Positions 1 through 6,174 of a stretch of 6,174 nt of DNA are shown here, one piece after another; positions within the stretch are counted from its first letter, which is position 1; each line of letters opens with the position of its first letter. Source of the DNA: Treponema sp. UBA1240. GTDB taxonomy: Bacteria > Spirochaetota > Spirochaetia > Treponematales > Treponemataceae. The notes under the pieces are model-generated. The model did no database searches. It worked only from the letters and a program-made list of their open reading frames with translations, and had not been told where the DNA came from. The stretch lies in contig DBWK01000061.1 in assembly GCA_002308875.1 (NCBI GenBank), positions 12,850-19,023 on the forward strand, read 5' to 3'. The translations under genes and the position numbers were made by a program.

Positions 1-636
1 GGTTCAACAAAAACATACACAGTTGGTGTTTGGATGGGCAACGTTACCGGCGAAACCGTAATCGGCGAAACAGGAAGTTCAATTCCGGCGGGAATTGTGC
101 GTAAGATTCTGGACACACTTGAAAGCGAAAACCCCGCCCCAAGCTCAGAAATCAAATTTGAAAAACCGGAATTGTACCGCAAGCAAAAAATCTGCGCACT
201 GTCTGGTAAGATTGCAACTAAAGACTGCCCCGCAACAACGGAAGAATTCATACTTAAAGGACAAAAACTGGAATCATGCGACTGGCACAAAATCAAAAAC
301 GGGCAGCTTGAAGTAAACTATCCCGACGAGTACCAGCGCTGGATCGGTTCAAAAAACATAAATGCAGCACTGAACTATCAGGGAAAACTCCGTTTTGCAT
401 ATCCGCAGGACAGAAGCGTATTCCTTTTTGATACAAATATGCCCAAACAAAAACAACAGCTGCGGATCGACGTAACCGGCGGAAGCGAGGACGAAGCAAC
501 ACTGTACGTTGATTCACAAAGTCTTGGAACAAGCCACCGTCCTTTCAGCTGGTATATGCCGGTCGAACCGGGTACACATACTTTGGTTGTACAAACAAAA
601 ACCGAAAGTGACCGTATAACAATAGAAGTAAGATAA
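1..636 (+). CDS. pbpC: Penicillin-binding protein 1C, C-terminal part (5' end outside window)
   Basis: The frame is open from base 1 and ends in TAA at 634-636, giving 211 visible residues; the start, the glycosyltransferase domain and the SxxK, SxN and KTG motifs would lie upstream of the window. The first residues, TYTVGVWMGNVTGE, match the strand that follows the KTG motif in class A penicillin-binding proteins (family usually YTVGVWVGN). Next, at about residues 65-96, comes C-x3-G ... DCP ... F-x2-G ... CDWH, the Cys/His linker typical of PBP1C rather than PBP1A/1B. Residues about 129-211 form a BiPBP_C domain: LRFAYPQDRSVFLFD, then QQLRIDVTGG, YVDSQSLG, a W-containing segment, and PGTHTLVV. 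PBP1C enzymes are inner-membrane anchored, act in the periplasm and polymerise and cross-link peptidoglycan from lipid II. The Met at base 34 is internal, not the start. The next gene follows after 47 nt without a terminator, so the two are probably cotranscribed. Confidence 0.9.
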   Translation, partial: GSTKTYTVGVWMGNVTGETVIGETGSSIPAGIVRKILDTLESENPAPSSEIKFEKPELYRKQKICALSGKIATKDCPATTEEFILKGQKLESCDWHKIKNGQLEVNYPDEYQRWIGSKNINAALNYQGKLRFAYPQDRSVFLFDTNMPKQKQQLRIDVTGGSEDEATLYVDSQSLGTSHRPFSWYMPVEPGTHTLVVQTKTESDRITIEVR

Positions 637-683
637 CCGGTAACTTCACGCTAACAGAAATGGTTTAAAATGCCGATAAACAA

Positions 684-2018
684 ATGATGAAAAAGAATTC
701 AAAAGCAATTTTGCTCATTTTTGCAATATGTATATTCGTACCGTTCAGTTTGACGGCAAAAGTTCCCGACGTGCTTTCCATTCCCGATTCTTCTGAAATT
801 CGCAAAAACACGCTCGAATCATGGTTGCTCGCACCAAAATCGGAACTGACGGCAAAAGAAAGCCAAAACCTGATTACCTCATACGGACAGGTATTCCAAA
901 TCAAAAGCGAAGTAACGGAATCCGAAATAATCATATCCATAGCACCCCGAAAAGAAGACTACACATTCGATTATACCGCTGCAGGAAGCTGGAGACTTGT
1001 TAAAAACGCCGAAACCGAAACAATGAAAGAAGTCCGGTTTTTCTTTTTGAACGACCCTAACATATACATAAAGCTTTTGCCGGACAAACAGCCCGACCGA
1101 CCAAAGGTCAGAGCGGATTTAATCATATACAATTCTTACGTTGCACGAAATATTCCTGTAGGTTTGCAGTTTGAAGATATACTTACCCTGTCATTCAGCG
1201 AGCTTTATGAACTTACCTACGATGTTATTCCGTGGGATTACGTAAAATTTGATCCACGCAAATACGGCAACAACCAGTATATGATTTCTGAAATACGTAA
1301 AAATCTGCCACGTTTTGAATACCTGCAGGACACTTGCTACGATGAAAATAAAAATCCTGTAACAATTTCCACAAATGAGCGCAGAAGCAAAACGCCCGGC
1401 AAACTGGGTGTTGATGAGAGCGGTTTTACAAAATGGATTGCAGACGGAATTACATACAATCTCAACGAGCACTATCTCAGGGTTGAGCCGCTGAAACGGC
1501 ATACGGTGAATGTTCAGAACACAATGTACGAACCCCCGGAAATCGACCTGCAGGTTTTTGCCTCACTCAACTGGACAAGAAATCTTGCAGCAGCTCTTAT
1601 CAGCGCAGCAACGGACAAAGACTTTGATGCCATAACAGCCGGCACTGACGTGCTTATAGAACCGTTCTCTTCAGTAACATCAAACGACAATTCCGGTGTA
1701 CGAAAAAACGTTGGCTACATTAAAAATACAGGCTACGACATTTCCATGCTTAAATCGCTGTTTTTTGTGCTCGCCTCAACTGAACCCGATATGTTCTACT
1801 TTGGCGCGATAAAAACCCGTGACGAAAAATTTCCCGAACAGTGGGTTTTCAGCCACGAAGCCGTGTTCTTTCCATACTTTGACAAATCCGGTATTTGCCA
1901 GATAGCGGTTTTTGAATGCGGAGTTGAAACGGATTTTGACACTTTTATTCAGAATAACCCTGATACATTTGTTCACCTTGTAAGGGCAAAAGCAACCGAC
2001 AATTTTATGCCTTACTAA
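684..2018 (+). CDS. Exported protein of unknown function, possibly a degenerate NlpC/P60-like protein
   Basis: I do not recognise a named family for this 444-residue protein. Residues 1-25 look like a Sec signal peptide: MMKKNSK, a hydrophobic core AILLIFAICIFVPFSL, and a likely signal peptidase I site after LTA. Cys16 lies inside the core with Ile before it, so a lipoprotein is unlikely. No further membrane segment is evident, suggesting a periplasmic location. Residues 242-251, GVDESGFTKW, resemble the DCSGF nucleophile motif of NlpC/P60 peptidases, but the Cys position is Glu245. His391 in FSHEAVFFPYFD, followed by a G..Q.AVFE strand, could be the counterpart of the family's His strand; the spacing of about 146 residues is long for that family, so the assignment is tentative. 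The C-terminus ends HLVRAKATDNFMPY. ATG at 684 and ATG at 687 are both possible starts; an in-frame TAA at 666-668 rules out a longer protein. No good Shine-Dalgarno is seen. It lies 47 nt after pbpC and ends just before a strong terminator, which supports an envelope role. Confidence 0.85.
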   Translation: MMKKNSKAILLIFAICIFVPFSLTAKVPDVLSIPDSSEIRKNTLESWLLAPKSELTAKESQNLITSYGQVFQIKSEVTESEIIISIAPRKEDYTFDYTAAGSWRLVKNAETETMKEVRFFFLNDPNIYIKLLPDKQPDRPKVRADLIIYNSYVARNIPVGLQFEDILTLSFSELYELTYDVIPWDYVKFDPRKYGNNQYMISEIRKNLPRFEYLQDTCYDENKNPVTISTNERRSKTPGKLGVDESGFTKWIADGITYNLNEHYLRVEPLKRHTVNVQNTMYEPPEIDLQVFASLNWTRNLAAALISAATDKDFDAITAGTDVLIEPFSSVTSNDNSGVRKNVGYIKNTGYDISMLKSLFFVLASTEPDMFYFGAIKTRDEKFPEQWVFSHEAVFFPYFDKSGICQIAVFECGVETDFDTFIQNNPDTFVHLVRAKATDNFMPY

Positions 2019-2032
2019 TGTGGGTGTATCTT

Positions 2033-2070
2033 AAAAAAAAGCTGTCCTAAACTTTTAGGACAGCTTTTTT
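2033..2070. terminator. Bidirectional intrinsic terminator between convergent genes
   Basis: GCTGTCCTAA at 2041-2050 pairs perfectly with TTAGGACAGC at 2055-2064 around a 4-nt loop. The stem is preceded by eight A (2033-2040) and followed by six T (2065-2070), so either strand transcribed gives a hairpin followed by a U run. It starts 15 nt after the stop of the exported-protein gene and lies 30 nt beyond the stop of tkt, as expected for a terminator shared by convergent transcripts. Confidence 0.93.
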
Positions 2071-2099
2071 ATTTAAGTTCTTATTTCAGTAACGCCTGA

Positions 2100-4067
2100 T
2101 TATTTTTCAATAATCTTTGCAAGATTTTCAGCTGTAAAGCCAAGATGTGCGGCAACCTTTGCAGCTGGTCCTGATTCACCGAATCTGTCGATTGAGAATA
2201 CATCGTCATGACTTGCCGTAAAGTAATCCCAACCCATTGAAGAACCGGCTTCAGCCGTTACAACTCTTGCTTTTGGAGAAATTATCGCGTCTTTTATTTC
2301 CTTCGGCTGAGCAATAAATGCTTCGCGGTCAAGAACAGAAACAACGCGGACTGTTTTGCCCTTTACAAGTTTTGCAGCTTCAAGCGCAAGATTTACCTCA
2401 GAACCGGAAGCAAGTACCGTTACATCAGGAGTTTCACTACCTTTCTTAACGATATATGCACCGCAGCGAACCGTATTCTTCCAATCGGGGTCTTCCTTTT
2501 CGTAAACAGCAAGTCCCTGTCTTGTAAGTGCCATACATGTAGGCTTGTTCTTTGTTTCCATTGCAATTTCCCAAGCGATGGAAGCTTCTTCAGCATCACC
2601 CGGACGAAGAATCTGTGTATTCGGGATAGCGCGCAAAGCGGCAAGAGTTTCAATAGGCTGATGAGTAGGTCCGTCTTCACCAACGTAAATTGAATCGTGG
2701 GTAAGTACGTAAACAACAGGCTGTCCCATCAAAGCGGAAAGACGCAATGCCGGACGCAGGTAATCGGAGAAAACCATGAATGTTGCGCAGAAAGCACGCA
2801 AACCACCATGTTGTGTAATTCCGTTACAAATAGCAGCCATTGCAAATTCACGGATACCAAAGCGGATATATCTGCCGGCGCGGTTTTCGGGAGTATAGTC
2901 TGTTTCGCCTTTAAGAGCAGTTACGTTAGGTCCCTGCAAGTCAGCAGAACCGCCTACAAGGTTTGTATAACGCTTAGCCATTACGTTGAGGGCTGCACCA
3001 TGAGCATTACGTGTTGCAAGCGAATCGCCTGTCTTGTATACAGGGAGGTCAACTTCGGCAACAGCTTTTCCAGCCTGGTAAGCATCCCATTCGGCACGTT
3101 TTGCAGGATTTGCCTTTGACCATTCACTGAAAAGCTTATCCCAGTCTGCGTTTGCTTTTTCAAAGTCTTTTGCTTTTTCGGCAAAATATGCGGTAGCTTC
3201 GGGAGCTACATAGAATTCGGCATCTGCAGGAATATGCAGGTTTTCTTTTGCAGCTTTAACACCATCAGGTCCGAGTGGAGCACCGTGTGCTTTTGCAGTA
3301 CCGGCAACAGTAGGAGCACCGTTTCCGATTACGGACTTGAGCATGATGAGTGACGGACGCTTGTCTTTCTTTGCTTTTTCAACAAGAGAAGCAATTCCTT
3401 TCATATCATACATATTGCCGCGCAAAATCTGCCAGCCGTATGCTTCAAAGCGTTTTGCTACATCTTCTGTGAATGCGATGTCGGTTGAACCGTCAATACT
3501 GATTTTGTTTTCATCATAAAAAACAATGAGTTTTCCAAGCTGGAGATGACCGGCAAGACTTGCTGCTTCAGAAGCAACACCTTCCTGCAAACAACCTTCA
3601 CCAACAAGAGAATATGTATAATGATCAACAATTTTGTGCGCAGCAGTGTTAAAACGCGCGGCAAGCATTGTTTCGGCGATTGCAAAACCAACAGCCATTG
3701 CAACACCCTGTCCGAGCGGACCGGTTGTTGTTTCTACACCGTCAGCCATTCCATACTCAGGGTGACCGGCACAGTGAGAGCCAATCTGACGGAATGTTTT
3801 AATATCGTCCATTGTTACGCCGTATCCGGCAAGGTGAAGTATCGAATACTGCAGCATTGAACCGTGTCCGGCAGAAAGAATAAAGCGGTCTCTGTCCGCC
3901 CATTTTGAATTTTTAGGGTTATGTTTCATGATTTCGCCGTACAAAACAGCGGCAAGTTCTGCTGCACCCAGCGGCAAACCAGGATGTCCTGAATTTGCTT
4001 TTTGAATAGCATCCATCGACAAACTGCGAATGGAGAGAGCTACGGATTCAAGTCCTTTTACATTCAT
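2100..4067 (-). CDS. tkt: Transketolase
   Basis: Full-length transketolase, 655 residues, close to the usual 660 or so. It is a cytoplasmic thiamine-diphosphate enzyme that moves two-carbon ketol units between sugar phosphates in the non-oxidative pentose phosphate pathway, linking ribose 5-phosphate and erythrose 4-phosphate supply to glycolysis. The N-terminal TPP-binding domain shows SGHPG (His28), SAGHGSM (His68), GPLGQG (116-121), GEGCLQEG (156-163) and FYDENKISIDG (183-193); HGAPLG (His261) follows. The pyrimidine-binding domain shows GGSADL (372-377), FGIREFAM with catalytic Glu407, and HDSIYVGEDGPTHQP with His469. The C-terminal domain includes DRFGESGP (627-634). The start chosen is ATG at 4067, with AGGAGA at 4073-4078 placed correctly; an in-frame ATG at 4085 would add six residues but lies upstream of that ribosome binding site. 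One oddity: the GDG metal-ligand position of the E. coli enzyme (Asp155) is Glu157 here. It is the last gene of a probable three-gene operon with the ptsN-like gene 73 nt upstream. Confidence 0.97.
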   Translation of the reverse strand: MNVKGLESVALSIRSLSMDAIQKANSGHPGLPLGAAELAAVLYGEIMKHNPKNSKWADRDRFILSAGHGSMLQYSILHLAGYGVTMDDIKTFRQIGSHCAGHPEYGMADGVETTTGPLGQGVAMAVGFAIAETMLAARFNTAAHKIVDHYTYSLVGEGCLQEGVASEAASLAGHLQLGKLIVFYDENKISIDGSTDIAFTEDVAKRFEAYGWQILRGNMYDMKGIASLVEKAKKDKRPSLIMLKSVIGNGAPTVAGTAKAHGAPLGPDGVKAAKENLHIPADAEFYVAPEATAYFAEKAKDFEKANADWDKLFSEWSKANPAKRAEWDAYQAGKAVAEVDLPVYKTGDSLATRNAHGAALNVMAKRYTNLVGGSADLQGPNVTALKGETDYTPENRAGRYIRFGIREFAMAAICNGITQHGGLRAFCATFMVFSDYLRPALRLSALMGQPVVYVLTHDSIYVGEDGPTHQPIETLAALRAIPNTQILRPGDAEEASIAWEIAMETKNKPTCMALTRQGLAVYEKEDPDWKNTVRCGAYIVKKGSETPDVTVLASGSEVNLALEAAKLVKGKTVRVVSVLDREAFIAQPKEIKDAIISPKARVVTAEAGSSMGWDYFTASHDDVFSIDRFGESGPAAKVAAHLGFTAENLAKIIEK

Positions 4068-4072
4068 TTTTA

Positions 4073-4078
4073 TCTCCT
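4073..4078 (-). promoter_or_regulatory. Ribosome binding site that decides the tkt start
   Basis: On the minus strand AGGAGA is followed by TAAAA and then ATG at 4067, a 5-nt spacing. This is the only strong Shine-Dalgarno near the gene and selects MNVKGLE as the N-terminus over the in-frame ATG at 4085. Confidence 0.88.
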
Positions 4079-4092
4079 GTAACATCTGTTTT

Positions 4093-4109
4093 ATTTCAGA
4101 ACCTGAAAT
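4093..4109. repeat. Perfect 17-bp hyphenated palindrome in the tkt leader
   Basis: ATTTCAG (4093-4099) and CTGAAAT (4103-4109) are exact inverted repeats around a 3-bp spacer, centred 34 nt upstream of the tkt start codon. No T run follows on either strand, so it is not an intrinsic terminator. It could be an operator for a dimeric regulator or a small hairpin in the leader RNA. A second, imperfect dyad (GTTATAATTTTAAC, 4116-4129, one mismatched pair) lies beside it. Function is inferred only from symmetry and position. Confidence 0.5.
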
Positions 4110-4140
4110 GCAACAGTTATAATTTTAACAAACAGAAAAA

Positions 4141-4623
4141 TTACGGAACAAGACAATTGTCTATTGCTTCCAACAATTCGTTTTCTGTCGGCTTTTTTTC
4201 AAGTATTTGTCTGAAAGCAGGTTTTTGGAACAAAAACGCCAGCTGTGATAAAACCATAAGATGTGTTTTTGTATTTGCAGTTAAAAGCATAAAATACACA
4301 TAAACAGGTTTCATGTCCGGCGGATTCATCATTACAGGCTTATCCAAAAAACAGACAATCAGTCTTTGTTCGTTTTCGTCATTAAAAAGAGGATAACGCG
4401 GATGAGGAATTGCAATTCCGTTTCCAACAGCAGTTGTCATAAGCTCTTCACGCTGACACAATTCCTGATACAGCTTGTCTTTTGCGAGCCCCGCAGGTAT
4501 TTCCGCTGTTTCCAGCACACTCTTAAAAATAAGCTCAGGCTTGTCACCTTTTATATTAAAATAAACACCGCCTTTTTTTATAAGAGCTTTTATAACTTCC
4601 TTACTGTTCTTTGTTTCTGTCAT
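4141..4623 (-). CDS. ptsN: PTS EIIA domain protein, PtsN (EIIA-Ntr) type
   Basis: A 160-residue single-domain protein of the PTS EIIA type-2 (fructose/mannitol/nitrogen) family. REELMTTAVGNGIAIPHPR carries the phosphorylatable His, His74 from the chosen start; E. coli PtsN has a near-identical GNGIAIPHG at His73. A second conserved His, His121 in TKTHLMVLSQLAFLF, matches the THL helix in that family. Length and motif spacing agree with PtsN (about 163 residues). No EIIB, EIIC or HPr domain is fused, and none is encoded nearby, so a regulatory role fits better than sugar transport. The start chosen is ATG at 4623, 8 nt from AAAAGGAG at 4632-4639; an in-frame GTG at 4632 would overlap that ribosome binding site. 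The gene overlaps the 3' end of the upstream gene by 23 nt, which suggests translational coupling, and precedes tkt by 73 nt. Family assignment is firm; whether it is orthologous to ptsN or a fructose-type EIIA paralogue is less certain. Confidence 0.9.
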   Translation of the reverse strand: MTETKNSKEVIKALIKKGGVYFNIKGDKPELIFKSVLETAEIPAGLAKDKLYQELCQREELMTTAVGNGIAIPHPRYPLFNDENEQRLIVCFLDKPVMMNPPDMKPVYVYFMLLTANTKTHLMVLSQLAFLFQKPAFRQILEKKPTENELLEAIDNCLVP

Positions 4624-6115
4624 CACATTCACTCCTTTTGTTAATTACGGTGAATTTATCTTTCCTGAGTTTTTGTATAGGCGCAGACAGTTCATCCTGC
4701 AATTCTTCAAACGTAAACTGCATTCCCTCAAGAGAAAGCTTCATTCCGGATAAGTCCTTATCGCTCAAAGAAACTGGAAATACCAAAGATTCCAACATCC
4801 GTGCGACATGCCCGAAAAGCTGGGAAAGAATCAATAACGGCTGCTGAGGTAATTGACCCTGAAAACCCAAGGAATCCAATTCGTCAATATAGGCGAACAG
4901 CGCCATATACAAATCCAGTAATTCCGAACGGAGTTTACCGGTTTCAAAATCAGCAAACCAATTATAATTGCGTGAAATTATAGCACGTCTTCGCTCTAAG
5001 TGCAACAAACAAAAAAGCCTGTCCTTTGTTGAAAGTTTTGTTTCAGGCGGGAACAATTTTTTTAATACGGAAGCACAGTTCGTTTCTTTTTTGTACAGTG
5101 AATCAAAAATAAACACATCTATAAAATTCTGTGAAAAGTTCATGAACGCTGAGAGCATTGGGAGCTCAACGTCAGGAACAGCTTCTTTTACTTCCTGCGG
5201 CATCCATTTGTCATAGAGAGAAATCTCTTCGTTTTTCCGCCACAATCTTGTTTCTACGCCGTATTCACACAGTTCAACCTTTTGCGAAGCAGAAAAATAT
5301 TCCCAAAAAGAAGAACAGTCCTTTTTAAAAAGGGATTGACCCGCGTACAAGAACGCGTAAGCAACCTGTTCTTCTATTGAAGAAGCCGGTCCTATGGAGT
5401 TGAAAACCCGCAGCAGACATTCTTCAAATTTGTTCTGCCATTCTTTGCGCTTTTCATCTTCAGGCGAACACACAAAAGGATTGTCTTTTTTTTCTATCAG
5501 TGTTTCAACGGCAAATACCGGCGGCCCCCATCCGGTCATTCTCAAAAGCAGACGGCAGCCGCTTTCAAAGCCGCCTTCTCCGTAAACGGAACTCATATCC
5601 ACAGCCGTAACATTAAGCTTGCCCGGAAGCTCATAATTGTTGTTCACAAAGTCATAATTTGAATTTGCCTTGTCATAGGACAAATAGTGCGGAATAAACT
5701 CTTCACCGAAAAATTTGTAATACGTTAGCAAATCATTTGTTTGCAGAGTAATTATTTTTTTGGGCAGCGTTTTTCCCTTATACGTAAAAACGTAATCGCT
5801 GGGGAAAAAATCGGGATTGGCAAAGGGAATACACCTGCAACCGGGAATAAGCACCGAATTCTGAAGTTCAAAGCGGTCGGGAACAATCGAAAAGTATTTG
5901 CCCAAAAACAAAGCCTGTCTTGAAATATAGGATTCATCTTCCGTTTCAAGAATATCAGGATTCATCGAAACAATTTCATCTATTTGAGGAATATAACTTT
6001 TAAAATCAATGTTAGGAGCAAGCTGTTTTAAAAAACCCAGAATATCGCTCGTTTTAAAAGGCGATTTTTGAGAATTGATGAAAAGTTCAACAGCTTTCTC
6101 AATGTTAATATTCAT
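4601..6115 (-). CDS. Uncharacterised probably cytoplasmic protein, 504 residues
   Basis: I do not recognise this protein. There is no signal peptide or clear membrane segment, so it is probably cytoplasmic. Residues about 1-80 are mostly helical with a short tail YISRQALFLGKYFSIVP; the layout (NSQKSPFKTSDILGFLKQ, then a helix, then the tail) is reminiscent of a winged-helix-like fold, but this is a weak impression. The middle has LIPGCRCIPF (about 89-98, with a CxC pair), a conserved-looking LNVTAVDMSSVYGEGGFESG segment (about 167-186) and MTGWGPP. The C-terminal half is rich in Leu, Phe and charged residues, consistent with helices, ending in a hydrophilic tail. The start chosen is ATG at 6115; an in-frame TTG at 6154 would add 13 residues but has no ribosome binding site and lies at or before likely transcription starts. 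The ATG itself also lacks a clear Shine-Dalgarno. It overlaps the ptsN-like gene by 23 nt and is probably the first gene of the operon leading to tkt. Confidence 0.85.
   Translation of the reverse strand: MNINIEKAVELFINSQKSPFKTSDILGFLKQLAPNIDFKSYIPQIDEIVSMNPDILETEDESYISRQALFLGKYFSIVPDRFELQNSVLIPGCRCIPFANPDFFPSDYVFTYKGKTLPKKIITLQTNDLLTYYKFFGEEFIPHYLSYDKANSNYDFVNNNYELPGKLNVTAVDMSSVYGEGGFESGCRLLLRMTGWGPPVFAVETLIEKKDNPFVCSPEDEKRKEWQNKFEECLLRVFNSIGPASSIEEQVAYAFLYAGQSLFKKDCSSFWEYFSASQKVELCEYGVETRLWRKNEEISLYDKWMPQEVKEAVPDVELPMLSAFMNFSQNFIDVFIFDSLYKKETNCASVLKKLFPPETKLSTKDRLFCLLHLERRRAIISRNYNWFADFETGKLRSELLDLYMALFAYIDELDSLGFQGQLPQQPLLILSQLFGHVARMLESLVFPVSLSDKDLSGMKLSLEGMQFTFEELQDELSAPIQKLRKDKFTVINKRSECDDRNKEQ
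4632..4639 (-). promoter_or_regulatory. Ribosome binding site of the ptsN-like gene, inside the preceding gene
   Basis: Minus-strand AAAAGGAG ends 8 nt before the ATG at 4623 and lies within the last codons of the 504-residue gene. Ribosomes terminating at 4601 would pass over it, consistent with coupled translation. It argues against the GTG at 4632 as start. Confidence 0.8.
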
Positions 6116-6124
6116 ACAATTGAT

Positions 6125-6162
6125 AATATAAGAGCTTTCAATAAAAGTCGACAACTATTATA
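6125..6162 (-). promoter_or_regulatory. Promoter-like sequence upstream of the 504-residue gene
   Basis: Two overlapping possibilities are visible on the minus strand. One is a perfect TATAAT at 6157-6162, which would start RNA near 6150 and leave a leader of about 35 nt; its -35 region would lie past the window edge. The other is TTGTCG at 6149-6154 with TATATT at 6125-6130, 18-bp spacing, which would start RNA within a few bases of the ATG at 6115. A+T-rich sequence yields such matches by chance, so this is suggestive only. Confidence 0.4.
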
Positions 6163-6174
6163 AAAAAACTTTGC

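Noticed and set aside
665..670. TAAAAT as a -10 box for the exported-protein gene
   Set aside because: The best -35-like match is poor and at a 15-bp spacing, and the transcript would begin only a few bases before the start codon. Readthrough from pbpC is simpler.
670..687. Five-codon frame (M-P-I-N-K) whose TGA overlaps the start of the exported-protein gene
   Set aside because: It looks like a coupling leader at first sight, but it has no ribosome binding site and such short frames are common by chance.
726..731. Lipobox at Cys16 of the exported protein
   Set aside because: The residue before the Cys is Ile and the Cys sits in the middle of the hydrophobic core; a signal peptidase I site after residue 25 fits better.
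2697..3119. Open frame of 140 codons on the plus strand, antisense to tkt
   Set aside because: It lies wholly within the clearly coding transketolase gene, has no recognisable protein features, and is a by-product of the codon use of the real gene.
4068..4085. Upstream in-frame ATG of tkt giving six more residues
   Set aside because: The strong ribosome binding site AGGAGA lies between it and the ATG at 4067, so the shorter start is preferred.
4116..4129. Intrinsic terminator after the ptsN-like gene
   Set aside because: The dyads in the gap lack G+C-rich stems and are not followed by a T run on the minus strand, so continued transcription into tkt is more likely.

Overview
The window looks like chromosomal core sequence from a host-associated or anaerobic spirochete, most likely Treponema or a close relative. 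This rests on the character of the two uncharacterised proteins, on a stand-alone PTS EIIA protein beside central carbon metabolism, and on A+T-leaning but not extreme base composition (judged by eye, not counted). The genus call is inference. No rRNA, tRNA, CRISPR array, insertion sequence, phage gene or toxin-antitoxin pair is visible.

Plus strand, left part (1-2018). The window opens inside a gene whose visible 211 codons are the C-terminal end of a penicillin-binding protein 1C (pbpC): the last part of the transpeptidase domain, a Cys-rich CxxSG...C...CDWH linker, and a BiPBP_C domain. After 47 nt comes an exported 444-residue protein of unknown family. Its sequence GVDESGFTKW resembles the catalytic DCSGF motif of NlpC/P60 cell-wall peptidases, with Glu in place of Cys. 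The two genes are probably one transcript concerned with the cell envelope.

Centre (2019-2099). A strong hairpin flanked by A and T tracts sits between the convergent gene sets and should terminate transcription in both directions.

Minus strand, right part (2100-6174). Read in the direction of transcription, the order is an uncharacterised 504-residue probably cytoplasmic protein, a PtsN-type EIIA protein overlapping it by 23 nt, and a full-length transketolase (tkt) 73 nt further on. The overlap and short gap suggest one operon. The tkt leader contains a perfect 17-bp hyphenated palindrome and a second imperfect dyad. Promoter-like sequence lies at the right edge, just upstream of the 504-residue gene.

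Working picture: the left half is a peptidoglycan/envelope pair; the right half pairs a phosphorylatable regulatory protein with the pentose phosphate enzyme transketolase. I see no clear new defence or mobile system. The most interesting leads are the possibly catalytically dead NlpC/P60-like protein beside pbpC, and the unknown-ptsN-tkt operon.
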